Shown piece after piece: positions 24,001 through 35,700 of a stretch of DNA of 64,000 nucleotides. The stretch lies in the NCBI GenBank assembly GCA_902729315.2, contig LR746268.1, positions 7,361,501-7,425,500 of the forward strand, written 5' to 3'. The notes beneath the pieces were generated by a model. That model was not told the origin of the DNA and did no database searches. It was given only the letters and a program-made list of their open reading frames with translations. Each line of letters starts with the position of its first letter. The stretch's first letter is position 1. A program made the position numbers and the translations under genes. The stretch comes from Spirodela intermedia (lineage: Eukaryota; Streptophyta; Magnoliopsida; Alismatales; Araceae).

Positions 24001-25942
24001 CATGTGCAAGGAGCAAACAGTGTTAATTCAGGATGTTATTGTGGCACAGATATGACGAGTCTCAAGAGAGCTTTATTAGCGTAGCAGTTTTAGATTTTTG
24101 AACTTAAATGGAAAATTATTATTGTTTTTGATCCAGTGAAGAATCCTTCTCCTACCCCCTCACCCTGATGCAGCTTATTTCTTGGGTTGCAGAGTGTTCT
24201 TAATGTTCAATGCTCTATATGATGTTATATTTGATACTCTATATGTGCTTATTTTCCAGCAGACGAATATTTTGAAACTGAGAAAGAAAGAATTCACGTA
24301 TTCTGTTTCTTTTTATTTCTCAATTCATAAGTTTTGTTGCAGGAAAGCAAACAAGAGGATTCATCTTCCGAAGATGGGGAGAGAAAAGGTTTCTGTCAAT
24401 TTCATATTCTCCAGTTCTCTCCTAATTTTCTTGGGTTAAGATTGTGGATCACTTGTCTGCCTAGATCTTACTGGCTTGTTGTTCATTTACAATAGGAAGT
24501 TTTAGTCTGAGAGAAAATGTGAAGAGCTTTAAGGATGAAGAATATTACATAAGCCCTATCCCGAGAAATCTGGTAAGTTTTGAGTTCAATCTTCGAATTT
24601 TATTTCTTGCTTTTAAGTTTCATTGGAGAATCTCTTTTCGGCTTCCAGTGACCTTTTTGCGTTTTCTTGTACTTTTATTCCAGCATTTAGAAGCGGGGTT
24701 GTCTGTAAAGGATGGTGGGGGAGGTGGATCGAACAGGTAAGAGGTTATTTGCAATTGCTAAATTGTCATCCATGTTGTTGATACTTTATAATTAGTTCAT
24801 TTAACTACCAATTAATGAGGACTTGGAAAAAGCGGTATGCATCTTTAGATTTCCATATTGTAGGACATTAGCCTTCTAAGAATTATGACCTTATTTATTT
24901 GGCATCATGCTTCTCAAGTTTATTTTTCCCTTGGTGTCATGAAAACGCGATGCTTGCAATTTTATGCATTCTGCTTTTGGTTATGCTAATATATGATGAT
25001 TTAATCATTCATCTTAAATGTATGGCTGATGGCAGATTGGATGCGGCTGTTCTTGACCTCGTTGCTGATGATAGAACTGGCATTCAGAAACAGAAGGCCA
25101 AAATACACTGGGATAAGGTAGTTTGAGACCTTTATTTTGCAAATCGTCATCAAATTTAGATTTCTCTAAGGATTCTTTTTCCCCCCAACCATTTTGATGA
25201 AGACCCATTGCTAGTTTCTAAATTTTATACTCTTTCTTCTTTACAGAAAAGTAAAAAGTACATCAAACTGAACAATGGGCAGCATGTAACAGCCAGCGGA
25301 AAGGTATTAATGCCACAGCAAAAGTGCCCTATTTTTTGTAATAATTTTGATGTTAACTGATCTTTTGATGCATTTCTAATTGATTGCTATCTCGTGGCTA
25401 CTGTAGATTAAGACAGAGGGTGGCCAGAGAGTTAAAGCCAGCAAAACGGGTATATATGAGAAGTGGAAGGAGCGATCACACATGAAGATCTCTTTTAGTG
25501 GTAGTGGTGAGAACAGTTCGGAATCTGGCATTAGAGGTGAGGACCCAAATGCATAGACATGGGAATCCAACGCCGATGAGAATTTTATATAAGATCTTAA
25601 TATATGCAGTAGTATCTATTTCCTTGTACAGGATCTTTAGACTGGGTGATCTACCCGAGTTCTTGGGCATCAAAACGCGGATCTTGCGGCTGTTTTCTCA
25701 TGGTTCGTTGACTTTATTACTGTGTTTCAGGGGACCGGTGGACATCAGGAAACAAGAGGACATTCAACGGCAGGACCAGACGGTGGTCAGTGCCCAATTC
25801 CAATGTGCCATCTGAGCTGAAAGGTCCTGAGCAGATACGGAAGCAAAGGCAGCAGAAAGCAACCAGGATTTCCCAACTAAAGAGCAAGTCCTCCAAGGGC
25901 AAGAAGTTTGGGAAGAAGAGGGGTGGAAAGGGCGGCAGATGA
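21015..25942 (+). CDS. RH29: DEAD-box ATP-dependent RNA helicase 29 (DBP10/DDX54 type)
   Basis: Nucleolar RNA helicase of the DBP10/DDX54 family, which remodels pre-60S ribosome intermediates. Eleven exons: 21015-21477, 21626-22787, 22927-22984, 23321-23413, 24343-24388, 24496-24572, 24684-24736, 25036-25117, 25247-25303, 25407-25536, 25731-25942; 810 residues. Motifs in order: Q motif [18 protein letters not shown], Ia PTRDLALQ, Ib [44 protein letters not shown]. The large exon 2 carries motifs Ib to VI. The C-terminal half has the DBP10CT blocks [52 protein letters not shown] and [20 protein letters not shown], and ends in a Lys/Gly/Arg-rich tail for RNA binding and nucleolar retention. The N-terminus is basic ([24 protein letters not shown]). 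The ATG at 21015 gives a normal length; an in-frame ATG at 20868 would add 49 residues. Phases agree across all introns. Confidence 0.95.
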
Positions 25943-26931
25943 AAAGCCCACCCCACCCCACGCCACCCCAGGGAGGGGGACAGTGGCCATGCAGAGCGCC
26001 GGCGAGCCAGAGAAGGTAATGAAGGCAACCGCAATGGGCTGCCTTCAAGAATCACAGACGAAGAGGGCTGAACCCCACGCCCCTGCTCAAGGGATTTTGT
26101 CTCGTTTTGTGGGTATCTGGCCAGCTTTTCTTAATCCGATTGTATTCTATCTCCAATTTATCTTGATAAAATTTCGCTTCAATATCATCTGAAATTTCGG
26201 TCTTGGGTTCCAGCTGACCGTCTTCATGAGAGTTCATTCCTGGGTAGCATAGTTGACTGCTCAGGCCCCGTAGACTTTGACGCATGCACGTAGTGCACGT
26301 TACTACGCTTCCTCCGTTAGAAGCGTCTTCGAATGTCTCTCTCTCTCTCCCTCTCTCTCTCTCTCTAAGCCGACCCTCCGACCTATCTCTCCGGACTTTT
26401 TGACGGGCTCACAAGTTTGCATGCTCTCCGCCGAGATAAAGTGCCGCAGCTCTGACCAGCGGTGCCGTAAAGAACAAGGCAGGAAGGAATTCGGGAATGA
26501 GCGCCGCCGTACGTTACAGTTGGATCTCTTGGACCGGGCATTATACCGGCCGTCGGAGGTTTCCGAGGCGAGGGGGCCTCGTAGAGGCCGCCACCTCGCG
26601 CAGAGGCCAACTGGGCAGGATAATAATGGATTAGGATGTGGCGGCCTGGCGCGAGCTTGCGAGGAACGGGTCATGGCTGAATTCAGGTTTTCCTGCCGCA
26701 GGAATGGACCCTACAGTGGCCATTACACTGCGAGGAGAACCGAAGACTGGAAGGGAGGCAAAGATTTGATTAATGTTGAGAGAGACTTGGGTTCGCTTGG
26801 ATTGGTGGATATGGGCGGGGAAAGAGACGAGCTTAGACCTTGTCCATGCAGATTCCTTGAGCTAGGTTAATGGCGGAAGGGGGGTAGTGAAGCCACAGCA
26901 ACGCGGTTAGAGAGCCGTAAGACCAGTCCCA
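25943..26931. other. Convergent intergenic region
   Basis: Lies between the RH29 and U-box gene stops and should contain two 3'UTRs. Includes a CT-rich run at 26338-26366. The ORF 26277-26870 resembles no family and overlaps an antisense ORF, so it is not called. Confidence 0.5.
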
Positions 26932-28143
26932 CTAGATCAGACTGTTACAGACTCTTGGGTCCTCGATCCACATGGAGCTCAGGAGCTTCAACAGGGCCCG
27001 GGCCTTGTTCTTGGCCTTGGGACTGCACTGGCTCTGGAGCAGCAGCAGGAGCTGCGTGAGCACCCTGGCGTTGACGGCGTCCACCCGCGCCTGCGCAGAG
27101 GCCTGGCACACGGTGAGCAGCACCCCCACCGCGTGCTCGCCGCCCTGGTGGTCGTCGGAGACGAGGAAGATCATCTTCACCAGCACGCGCACCGCGCCGT
27201 TGTTCCTGAGCAGGGCCTTGCTGCCGCTCTCCAGACCCACGAGGAGCTCCAGCGTCGACAACGCCTTTGCGGCGTTCCGTCGCGTAGAATGGGATAGATA
27301 CCCGACGAGCCCGTCGACGACGCCGCTTCTGATGGCGCAATCTTGATTGGGCTCTAGGGAGCAGAGGCCTGAGATAGCCCTCACCGCCGCTTCGGCGGCG
27401 GGGACGGTGGCGGCGGTGCGGTCGTTGAGGAGGCAGACGAGCCCCTGGAGGACCTGCCGGTTCTGCCCAATGACCAGGCAGAGCTCCTCGGACTGCGGAG
27501 AGTAGGAAATCGCGTCCAGCAGATAACAGAGACTGGTTTTAATCTTGATGTTCCCCCCCTCGAGGAGCGTCACCAGTGAAGCCAGAGATGACGGCTCCTT
27601 GATCATGCTCAGGGGGGCCTCCTGCGTGGAGGGGGACAAGCTAAGGATGCAGTCGAGTGCCAGCTCCGCGAGTTCGAGGTTGTCGACCCATGGCGTAGCC
27701 TGGTTCTGGAACAGCAATCGCAGCAGGAAGGAGAGGAAACCCAACTGGATGAGACAGGACTGGCCGACGTCGGACTCCATTGCCAGGATTCTGATCTTAC
27801 GGAGTGTTTCCACCTTGGCAGCGGCGCCGCCGGAGGGCGACTGGAGATTCTGCTTGAGCGCGGCGAGGGAGAAGCCGACGTGGTCGACGCGCCTCGTCGG
27901 CTCTTGATGGGGGCTCCGGTTGGGCCCGTCGAGGAGCCACTGGTCGATCAGGTGGCGGAGGGTGTGGTTTGGAACCAGCGACGGGTCGGTAAGCCTCTGC
28001 ATTGTGACGGGGCATGTGAGGTTGCCGCCGGCGAGCCACCGTTCGATGCTGAGCCGGTCGTAAGTCTGGCCGGTGCTGAGGGTGACGGGGTCGGTGAACA
28101 GGTCGAGGCTGATGGGGCACCGGAACAGGTGAGGGATGCTCAT
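26932..28143 (-). CDS. U-box/ARM-repeat E3 ubiquitin ligase (PUB25/26-like)
   Basis: Intronless. From the ATG at 28143 it encodes 403 residues. A U-box lies at about residues 5-78 (HLFRCPISLDLFTDPVTLSTGQTYDR and WLAGGNLTCPVTMQ, with PNHTLRHLIDQWL at its end), which recruits the E2 enzyme. The rest is a helical ARM-repeat array of Leu/Ala-rich repeats, such as IKIKTSLCYLLDAISY and TRRNAAKALSTLELLVGL, for substrate binding. Length, single exon and the short N-terminus fit the PUB25-PUB29 group, which in Arabidopsis ubiquitinates immune and cold-signalling proteins; the substrate here is unknown. The ORF stays open to an ATG at 28314 (460 residues) with another at 28242. The shorter start is chosen because the family has almost nothing before the U-box. 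Confidence 0.92.
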   Translation of the reverse strand: MSIPHLFRCPISLDLFTDPVTLSTGQTYDRLSIERWLAGGNLTCPVTMQRLTDPSLVPNHTLRHLIDQWLLDGPNRSPHQEPTRRVDHVGFSLAALKQNLQSPSGGAAAKVETLRKIRILAMESDVGQSCLIQLGFLSFLLRLLFQNQATPWVDNLELAELALDCILSLSPSTQEAPLSMIKEPSSLASLVTLLEGGNIKIKTSLCYLLDAISYSPQSEELCLVIGQNRQVLQGLVCLLNDRTAATVPAAEAAVRAISGLCSLEPNQDCAIRSGVVDGLVGYLSHSTRRNAAKALSTLELLVGLESGSKALLRNNGAVRVLVKMIFLVSDDHQGGEHAVGVLLTVCQASAQARVDAVNARVLTQLLLLLQSQCSPKAKNKARALLKLLSSMWIEDPRVCNSLI

Positions 28144-30486
28144 CGGAGCCCCACTCTCCGCAGGATTTTGCTCATCAAAGGGACGAACACCGTGCTCGCG
28201 GGGTAATTCACTCCACTCCTCCCTGCATTCAGAACGGAGCATACAGGCCGTGGGAGAGAAGGAGAAGGGGAAAGAGAAAGGTTTCTTTCTCTCAGGGGAG
28301 GGAGGAAGGAGCAAGAACAGTAGCTCCGGCAGCGGAAACTAGAGAGAGCAGCGAAGGGTGGGGTTTCTCCTAGTCGGAGAGGAATTCAGATGGCAACAGC
28401 AGCGTACAAACAGCAAACGTGGGGCAGAGGGGCTGTCTTTATCTCGCGCGGAGGTGGTGGTCAGGGCTCAACTCAACCACCGGCGACGGAAAGAAAACAG
28501 TTTTTTGAAAACATGACGACTCCTCCCACTCTGCCTGTCATTAGCCGGTCAAATCTCCAACCCAGACCAGGAATCCTTCAAAGGAAGCTGGTGGAAGCCT
28601 GGCACCCCATCCCAGCAGGAATACGACAGGTATAAAGAGCACTAGAGAGAGAGAGAGGTGATGATGGAGAAATCACGATGATACAGGAGGGGCAGCAGAG
28701 GGATGCGGCAGAGCTTCCTGGAATTAGGGGGATAAAAAAAGGCGACTGGACGAGCCTCGAGCCATTAACTGGGGAATAGACTACGACGCCATTTTGGCGT
28801 GTAATAAGCTGCGGCGGCCGCGACATTGATGAAGCCCGTGATCGAGCCCGGCGGAAGCGCTGCAGCAGCTGCTTAGGCCGGCCGCCAGCCAGACAGAGGC
28901 CCCTAGCCGGAGGCCTCATCGGCGTCTCCGGCCATCTACTCCTCGTGAAGGCATTACTACGGCCACCAGGGGATCCGCGGTGGAGGTACGACAGAAGTAG
29001 GTAGCTTCAGTCCAACAGGAACCAGCGGCTGGTGGCGCCGGCAGAGTAGATCTACTAGGGTTCGCGTTACATCCTCGAGTTGAGAGGACGAATCCGCCGA
29101 GGCCTTGGAATACCCGAATCGCTCCTTCCCCTGGTCATTCGATACCCATCAACGGATTGGACTGCCGGTTTCTCCGCTTTTTCTTCCCTTTTGCTGCGGA
29201 TCATGCAGTGGGACCTTTTAATGACAGAAAAAGCCACTGCAGTCCTGGGGATCGGTATTTCTTCGTTCCCCTCTATTCCCTCTTTAATTTAGTATATTAT
29301 ATTGCTACCGTCGATTGTCATTAAAGCCGGGATGCCTTCCTCGAGCTTGACCATTCAAACCCAAGATCGGATTTTTGTCCTGGAATCACGCGAGACTCCG
29401 CCTTCCGCCGCTACCCAGGTCTGGATAGATCCCGAGAAACTTGCCCACCAAAATAATCTCATTAGTTATTCCTCCCCACCTTCACAACTGTACTACAACA
29501 TTATCCCGATTGATTTATAGAACCCTCGTCTGTTTCGAGGCTCGCGGCCTCGACATTCTCCCGGCGATCTTCGACGGATGAGTTGTACGCGAAATCTCTC
29601 GAGCAAACGATTGATGAGAGAATCCACAGGTCCTCAGCTACGCATTATCTGCGACGGCGGGAAGGAAAATGGGGGCATCTGCGACAGCTTCGTTAATCTG
29701 CTTAATTACAGCGGAGAAGTCTCCCTCTGCTATCATGGCTGCTACCAGAATAGGTAGAAATTCTCAAGGCATGGGGGGGGACAAGATAGCGTTCAAAAGA
29801 CTCCCGGTCGTCCCGATTTGGCTCTCTCTTCTCGCAATCTTGAGCCGTCCCAATCATCATTGCCCTCTTCTTTGACTGCGCGCCCTCCCGTCGCGGTCAG
29901 CCCAGATGGGGACAGCCGCCTCCCTAAGTAGCGGTTTGATAACAATCCAACCAGTCAGCTCTGGAACAGGCGGAACTGTCCAACATTATTCGAGAAAACT
30001 CAGCCATCCGAGTTTGATAAGCTTGTGAGACCCAGCTAAGGATAGATAGACTGGGGCGAAATCGGCATGCTCGTTCAACCAAAAGGTCACATATAGTGGG
30101 AACCCACTGGAAGTCAGATACAAAAGGTATAGAATCTGGAGCCGAGGGGTTAATATGGTCGATCCTAGCTGATTATCAGACCGGCCCTGAAATATTCCAA
30201 GGTAGGAACCCTCCCCTTCTCCCTCAACTTGTGAGATCACGCTTCTCGCTGTCACAAGTTAGGGGGAGACCCGGCTTCGTCCAGCCGACGGCGGGGTGTA
30301 ACGTGGAGTAGCATGCAGCGACCGGCCAACAGACCGATCATGTATTTCAAAGGACCGTAGTTGAATTTGTACGCCATCGCTGCATATACCACAGCTTTTC
30401 CATTCATTTTTCGCTATCTAATTTAGGCATCGTGACTGACGTGGGTCGGGCCGGGCAAGGAGAAGAACCTGTTGATTTCAGGGTTA

Positions 30487-30489
<3 letters not shown>

Positions 30490-30544
<55 letters not shown>
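30490..30544. repeat. (GA)n microsatellite
   Basis: A near-perfect run of about 27 GA units, the longest pure dinucleotide array in the window. Confidence 0.95.
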
Positions 30545-30546
<2 letters not shown>

Positions 30547-30947
30547 GATCATGTTCAAAGGCGAATTATTTCTATTTGGCTTTGGTATTGAATCAAAAGG
30601 CTAGCCAGGCGTGCTTACAAGATATTTTATTGTAAATGTTTCATTATTATCGAAATGGCACCTTCAAGGCGTCATCTTCTAAGCGAGATGAGCCATAGTT
30701 TTAAAATATTGATCTCTTCAATCGTGTCTCTGAACGCATGCTTCGTCGATGACTAGTTAATTCGAGGTTCCCTATCCTCCGTCGTCTTCAAGAATGCACC
30801 CACCGAGCGGCTACTTGATGCCCTCCCACCCACAACGCCAACTGGCCGCAGGACCACCCGGCGCTTCGACAGCTGCCTTTTCGATCACCCTTGTGCTTGT
30901 TGACTGACTTGTGCTTGTTGACAGGAAGACACTGGAGCCGTGATGCA

Positions 30948-30979
<32 letters not shown>

Positions 30980-31479
30980 ATCAGTGCATCCGGAGAGGGC
31001 CTGAGACTGGTGAAAGGTAACCATGGTCTGGGCTCATCCCAACGACACCCAAGTGAGGTCTACACGCATAACTTGGATATTCTATACGAATGTGGCTCCA
31101 CCAGCTCGCCGCCAAGTGATTATGCAAGGGGCTCGAGTCCAAGGGATCACTGAATCAGATGCCCCCGAGATGGGCCCGAGTTCCTCTTGTTCTTCTGCTC
31201 TTGTTTCATTCTTCTGTCCCTTCTCTCTGATGCCGAGCCAGAGTTTATCTCAACCTCTGTTCTCGGCTTGGGACGGGCTTTACAGATGGATAATGTGGAC
31301 TAAATCCTCACGAATGATCGTAGGTCGTCAACACTTTCAAAGCCCTTTGAATTCAATCGGCGACTCAATGCGAGTGCCCATCATGCATGAAGAGTATGTT
31401 CTACGTGGATTGCGAAGAATTGTCGCTCGACCATCCTGGTCTTAGTTCGTCGTCTGGGAGCCGGCGCTATCGTCCCTTT

Positions 31480-31858
31480 CTTTCTTTCTCTCTTTCTCCC
31501 TCTTTCTCTCCTTATCTCTCTCTCTCTCTCTCTCTCTCGTCCCTTTCCTTCTTTCTCTCTTTCTCCCTGTTTCTCTCCTTATCTCTCTCTCTCTCCCTCC
31601 CTCTTTCTCTCCCCTCTCTCTCTCTCTCTGTCTCTCTGTCTCTCTGTCTGTCTGTCTCTCTCTCTCTCTCTATCTTGGTCTGCTCTCTCTCCCTCTCTCT
31701 CTCTCACACAATCGCCCACTCCCTCCCTCTCTCTCTCTCTCTCTCACAGTCGCCCACTCCCTCGCCCTCTCTCTCTCTCTTTCTCTCCCCCCCTCTCTAA
31801 CTCGCCCTCTCTCTCTCTGTCGCCCACTCCCTTCCCCTCTCTCTGCCCTTCAGTCCGT
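31480..31858. repeat. Long CT-rich imperfect microsatellite block
   Basis: About 380 bases of interrupted CT/CCCT/CTTT repeats, including two copies of a TCGTCCCTTTC-TTCTTTCTCTCTTTCTCCC unit (from about 31469 and 31538) and three copies of a CGCCCACTCCCT unit (near 31713, 31751 and 31829). It looks like slippage plus short tandem duplication. Confidence 0.85.
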
Positions 31859-31978
31859 TTGCACGCCAGCGTACTACTGGCCAAGATAGGGCATACGGAT
31901 TGGTGCAACAGGCACTGAGAATAAGGCACATCGGACGACGGTGGAACAACGCCACGTAGATAAATGAGGCTTTTATTT

Positions 31979-32059
31979 TGGGCCGAGGCCTTATAAACGT
32001 AGGCCCATTTAAGTTATTAGCCTAGGCCTCTGTATTTTGGGCTCGGTTAGTCAGGCCCA
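31979..32059. promoter_or_regulatory. Cluster of four Site II (TGGGCY) elements upstream of the DnaJ gene
   Basis: TGGGCC at 31979-31984, its complement GGCCCA at 32002-32007, TGGGCT at 32038-32043 and GGCCCA at 32054-32059: four within 81 bases, on both strands. Site II elements are bound by TCP factors and mark promoters of growth-related, ribosomal and mitochondrial genes. The DnaJ ATG is about 700 bases downstream. Regulatory use is inferred. Confidence 0.5.
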
Positions 32060-32752
32060 GTAATCCCTCCATTTCCCGGAATGATTTTTTTAAGGTTTCC
32101 TCTTGGGTCAGAGAGAACGTCTCCCCCCGGCCATCGTTGCTTACTCCGATCTACGAGAGCTCATCCTCAGCTGAAGCGGTCGCAACAGGGGACCCTTTCA
32201 CCATCTGTAGCTCACTCCCTCCCTCTTCTCCACCATCCTCCGTCACCGCTCAGCAGTCCGGCTGGTGCTGCTGCTTTTCGATGAAAACTTGGGGTAGGCG
32301 GTGGGTGGGTCGGGTGGTGGCACTCATTGGGGCAGGGGCGTTGTGATGACGTTCCAAGACCATCTAAGAAAGGTGATGATCGCCCCCACCGCCCTCTACC
32401 CCCATGAGGCTTCAGATTATCCGCCATCTTGTGTCGCCGGCGCCGGGCACACCTGTCCCCTCCCGGCTCCACGCGACATGTTGCCGACTGCGAGCTATTC
32501 TTTTCTCCTCAGGAAAAGAGGGAGGGGAAGGGGATAAAAGGCTGTGCTCCGCTGCCAACGCCCGCCTTTCTCCCCTTTCTCGTCGGCATTCCATTTGTTT
32601 ATTTCCCGGCCGGCGAATTTGGAAAGGAGGTTGGCCATGTGGTGTCGTCTCCCGCATCCGAGAACCTTCTCCTTCCCTCCTGTGGTCATTCCCCTTTCTT
32701 CTCCTATTCTCGAAAGACGCGTTGTCGGGGAGAGAGGGGGAGGAGGTGGGCA

Positions 32753-35700
32753 ATGGAGTACTACGACGTTCTCGGGGTCAGCCGCACTGCAACCGAGGTG
32801 GAGATCCGTAAAGCCTATTATCTCAAGGTCTGTGTTCTGGCTCCATTTCAATTTCCAGATATTGCGAACTCCTTTTGGAAATTCTACGGTTAAACGTTGG
32901 CTTTTTCGGTGGTGTTGTTAGGCAAGGCTGGTTCACCCGGACAAGAATCCCAATGACTCTCAAGCTGCGGAAAGATTCCAGGCCAGTGCATATGTTGCTT
33001 CTCGTCTCCTCAGAGGCATTCTTTCCCCGATCAGCGGAAGATACTCTTGAGTATGAACTAAAGTTCTTGGCTTCTTCTTGTAGGCACTAGGGGAAGCTTA
33101 CCAGGTCTTGAGTGATCCAGTGCAGAGAAGAGATTACGATGTGAATGGGAAAGACTGCATATCTGGGTATTTCCAAAACCGCTACCAGAAATTTCATCGG
33201 CTGATTTGTTTCACAACCTTGTACGAGTACAAGTTTCCCCTCTCTTATGCAGCAGGTTTTTGTCACTCGGCACAAAAGTGAGCTTGATTGGTTTTCTTCC
33301 CAATGAAATTAATCAAACCATAAAAAACCACTATTTTTGATTTTTTGTCTTGGTCAACTATGTTGCAAACATCTTCATTAATCTCCCTCTAATCGACCGC
33401 ATGGTATCTTCTTCAGGGAAAAAATGTTAGACCCAACAGCAGTTTTTACACTTTTCTTTGGAAGTGAATTGTTTGAGGATTATATTGGACATCTTGCCGT
33501 AGCAGCTATGGCTTCAGGTGAATTGGCTTCTGCGGATAACAATCCTGAAAATCTTCGGGATCGATTGAAGGTATATAATTAGGAACATACAATGAGTGGC
33601 ATATTTCCTGCTCACAGTGGTGAATCCTAAGGCTTTATCATGCTTATTGGAAAGCGGAACCAAATAAACATAACCAAGTCAATAAGAAATATTCATCTCT
33701 TTAATGTGGTCTCTTTATTATTCCCTTGAGAATACAGCTCACTCATTGGAGTTTTGATTTTCATTCAAATTCACATTGAGAAATTTAGGAAAATGTGCCT
33801 TGAATTCCATTTTGACCTCTTTATGAGTGTTGCATCGATACCCAACTTTGAATTTCCTCTTTTGTGGGTATTGTTGACGTGAAGTTGGAGGGAATGGAAT
33901 ATTTAAATCTTGAATTCACAGGACAGGGATCTAGAGTGCGAGAAGAACGAATATTTGTCCATAAAATTTTCATTCGTTGGGTGTCTCTGTGTAGGGTGTT
34001 TGGATCTTATTTTCATTCTGATAACCAATATTCAAACCAAACGATGTTCCGCTATTCTAATCTTTGAAAGAAATTGTATCTACATATGATGCATATCTGA
34101 AATGTTTTAAGCAACAGAAATTTGGAAAAGTTATACCTTAGATAGGGTGAATACCTTACAAACCTATGTAATCAGTAGCATTGAATATTCATAAGAACCA
34201 ACTGGAAATTTCGAAACCTTGCTCTAATATAAATTGATGCAACGGAAGTTGAGGGAGAATGAAAATCGGGCCTTGAATCCACGATTTTTCTCAATCTTTG
34301 ACTCAACAGGAATGGCTTGGACGATCCTCAACTCCACAAGGATCAGAAAACGCCCTTGGATCTACAAGAGTTGATCCTTGAATCCACGAGAATCCAAAAA
34401 ACTCCCTTTAATCCACAAGGATTGCTTGTATACACAAAGTGTGCAGAACACTCTCAAAGAGAATGAAAATTTGTAATAGCCAAGGTGCGCCTGGAGTTGC
34501 AACATATTAGCCTTTAAATGAGCCTGAATCAATTATACCTCTCCTAGATAATAAGATTTGTTATGAAAACAAAATTGAAAGGACCTAACATCAAGATAGT
34601 TAATATACTAACAACTCTGACGTGTTATTCACGCGTTTATTTGGGTCTGATCTGATTTTGGCATTTTAGGTTCTTCTCATCTTTGTATCCCATCCTTCAA
34701 GCTTCCAAAATGTCTGGCCTACCAGTTTTGGGCCACCTGGGTCAAAAACTGTTCGCCCTTCTCTTTTTTGGAAGTGATGTCCCACATCAATTGTGTCCTC
34801 GTGAAGGCTGTCCAGAGGGAGCGGGAGGAGAAGCTCGCAAGATTCTTGAAGGACCTTCTGGATAAATATATTAATGGTGACCGAGAAGGGTTCTTGCATC
34901 ACATAGAAGCTGAAGCAAGACGACTTTCTGATGCAGGTTAATTAATTTTCATTCTCCGCATTCATCAGTGGTATACAACTTGCATTTTCTCACTCGTTTG
35001 GTGGCTTAGAATCTTGAAATTTTCTTTTATTGGTTGAGGTTTCCGAATGCAGCCTTTGGAGTTGATATTCTGCACACAATTGGCTATGTCTATGAGAGGC
35101 AGGCTGCGAAGGAGTTAGGCAAGAAAGTCATGTACCTGGGTGTGCCATTCTTAGCCGAATGGGTGCGAAACAAAGGGCATCTTTGGAAATCACAGGTTAC
35201 AGCTGCCAAAGGTGTCAGATGGCCCAGACCTGAACACCTACTGAGGTTGATGCCCCAGAAACTCTGGCTAATTTGTTGGTAAATTTTGTTCAGGTGCACT
35301 GAGATTACTGCAGCTTCAAGAGGACATTTGCCAACAGTTTAATAGAGATGGAACTGGCTCTGGAAAGGATGCTGAAATGCGTATGGAGCAAAATAAGGAT
35401 CTAATGATGAGTTCAATGTGGAAACTAAATGTGGTGGATATTGAAGTAACGCTGTCACGGGTGTGCCAGATTGTGAGTTCTCAAACACTTCTCTCGAGTC
35501 GTCATGGATTCTCCATCTGGTCTTTTGGTATTAATATCTCTATATGCATGTGTTTGGGGGATGAACAAGTATAACGAATGCCCATCAGGACTTTGCCGGA
35601 TGATTGCACTGTTAAGCATGCGTTTTTTAGAATGAATTCCTTACATTCTGTTGAAAGGGAAACTTGTGCTTCTTAGAGGAAAATGGAGAGGAAAATTGCT

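Larger units (their letters stand above)
28144..32752. other. Gene-free CT-rich region between the U-box gene and the DnaJ gene
   Basis: The left end is the U-box gene's promoter or leader and the right end the DnaJ promoter. Between them are long GA/CT simple repeats (30490-30544, 30951-30976, 31480-31858), a TGGGCY cluster (31979-32059) and unique DNA without a recognisable protein. ORFs such as 28578-28919 and 31387-31800 are compositional. Confidence 0.5.

Noticed and set aside
26277-26870. Plus-strand ORF of 197 codons
   Set aside because: Starts in a CT run, has no family match and lies between two convergent gene ends where UTRs are expected.
30490-30544. Possible CRISPR-like or satellite array
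   Set aside because: It is a plain GA dinucleotide run without spacers; no CRISPR array exists in this plant DNA.
31387-31800. Plus-strand Ser/Leu-rich ORF of 137 codons
   Set aside because: It is the translation of a CT microsatellite (SLSLSL).
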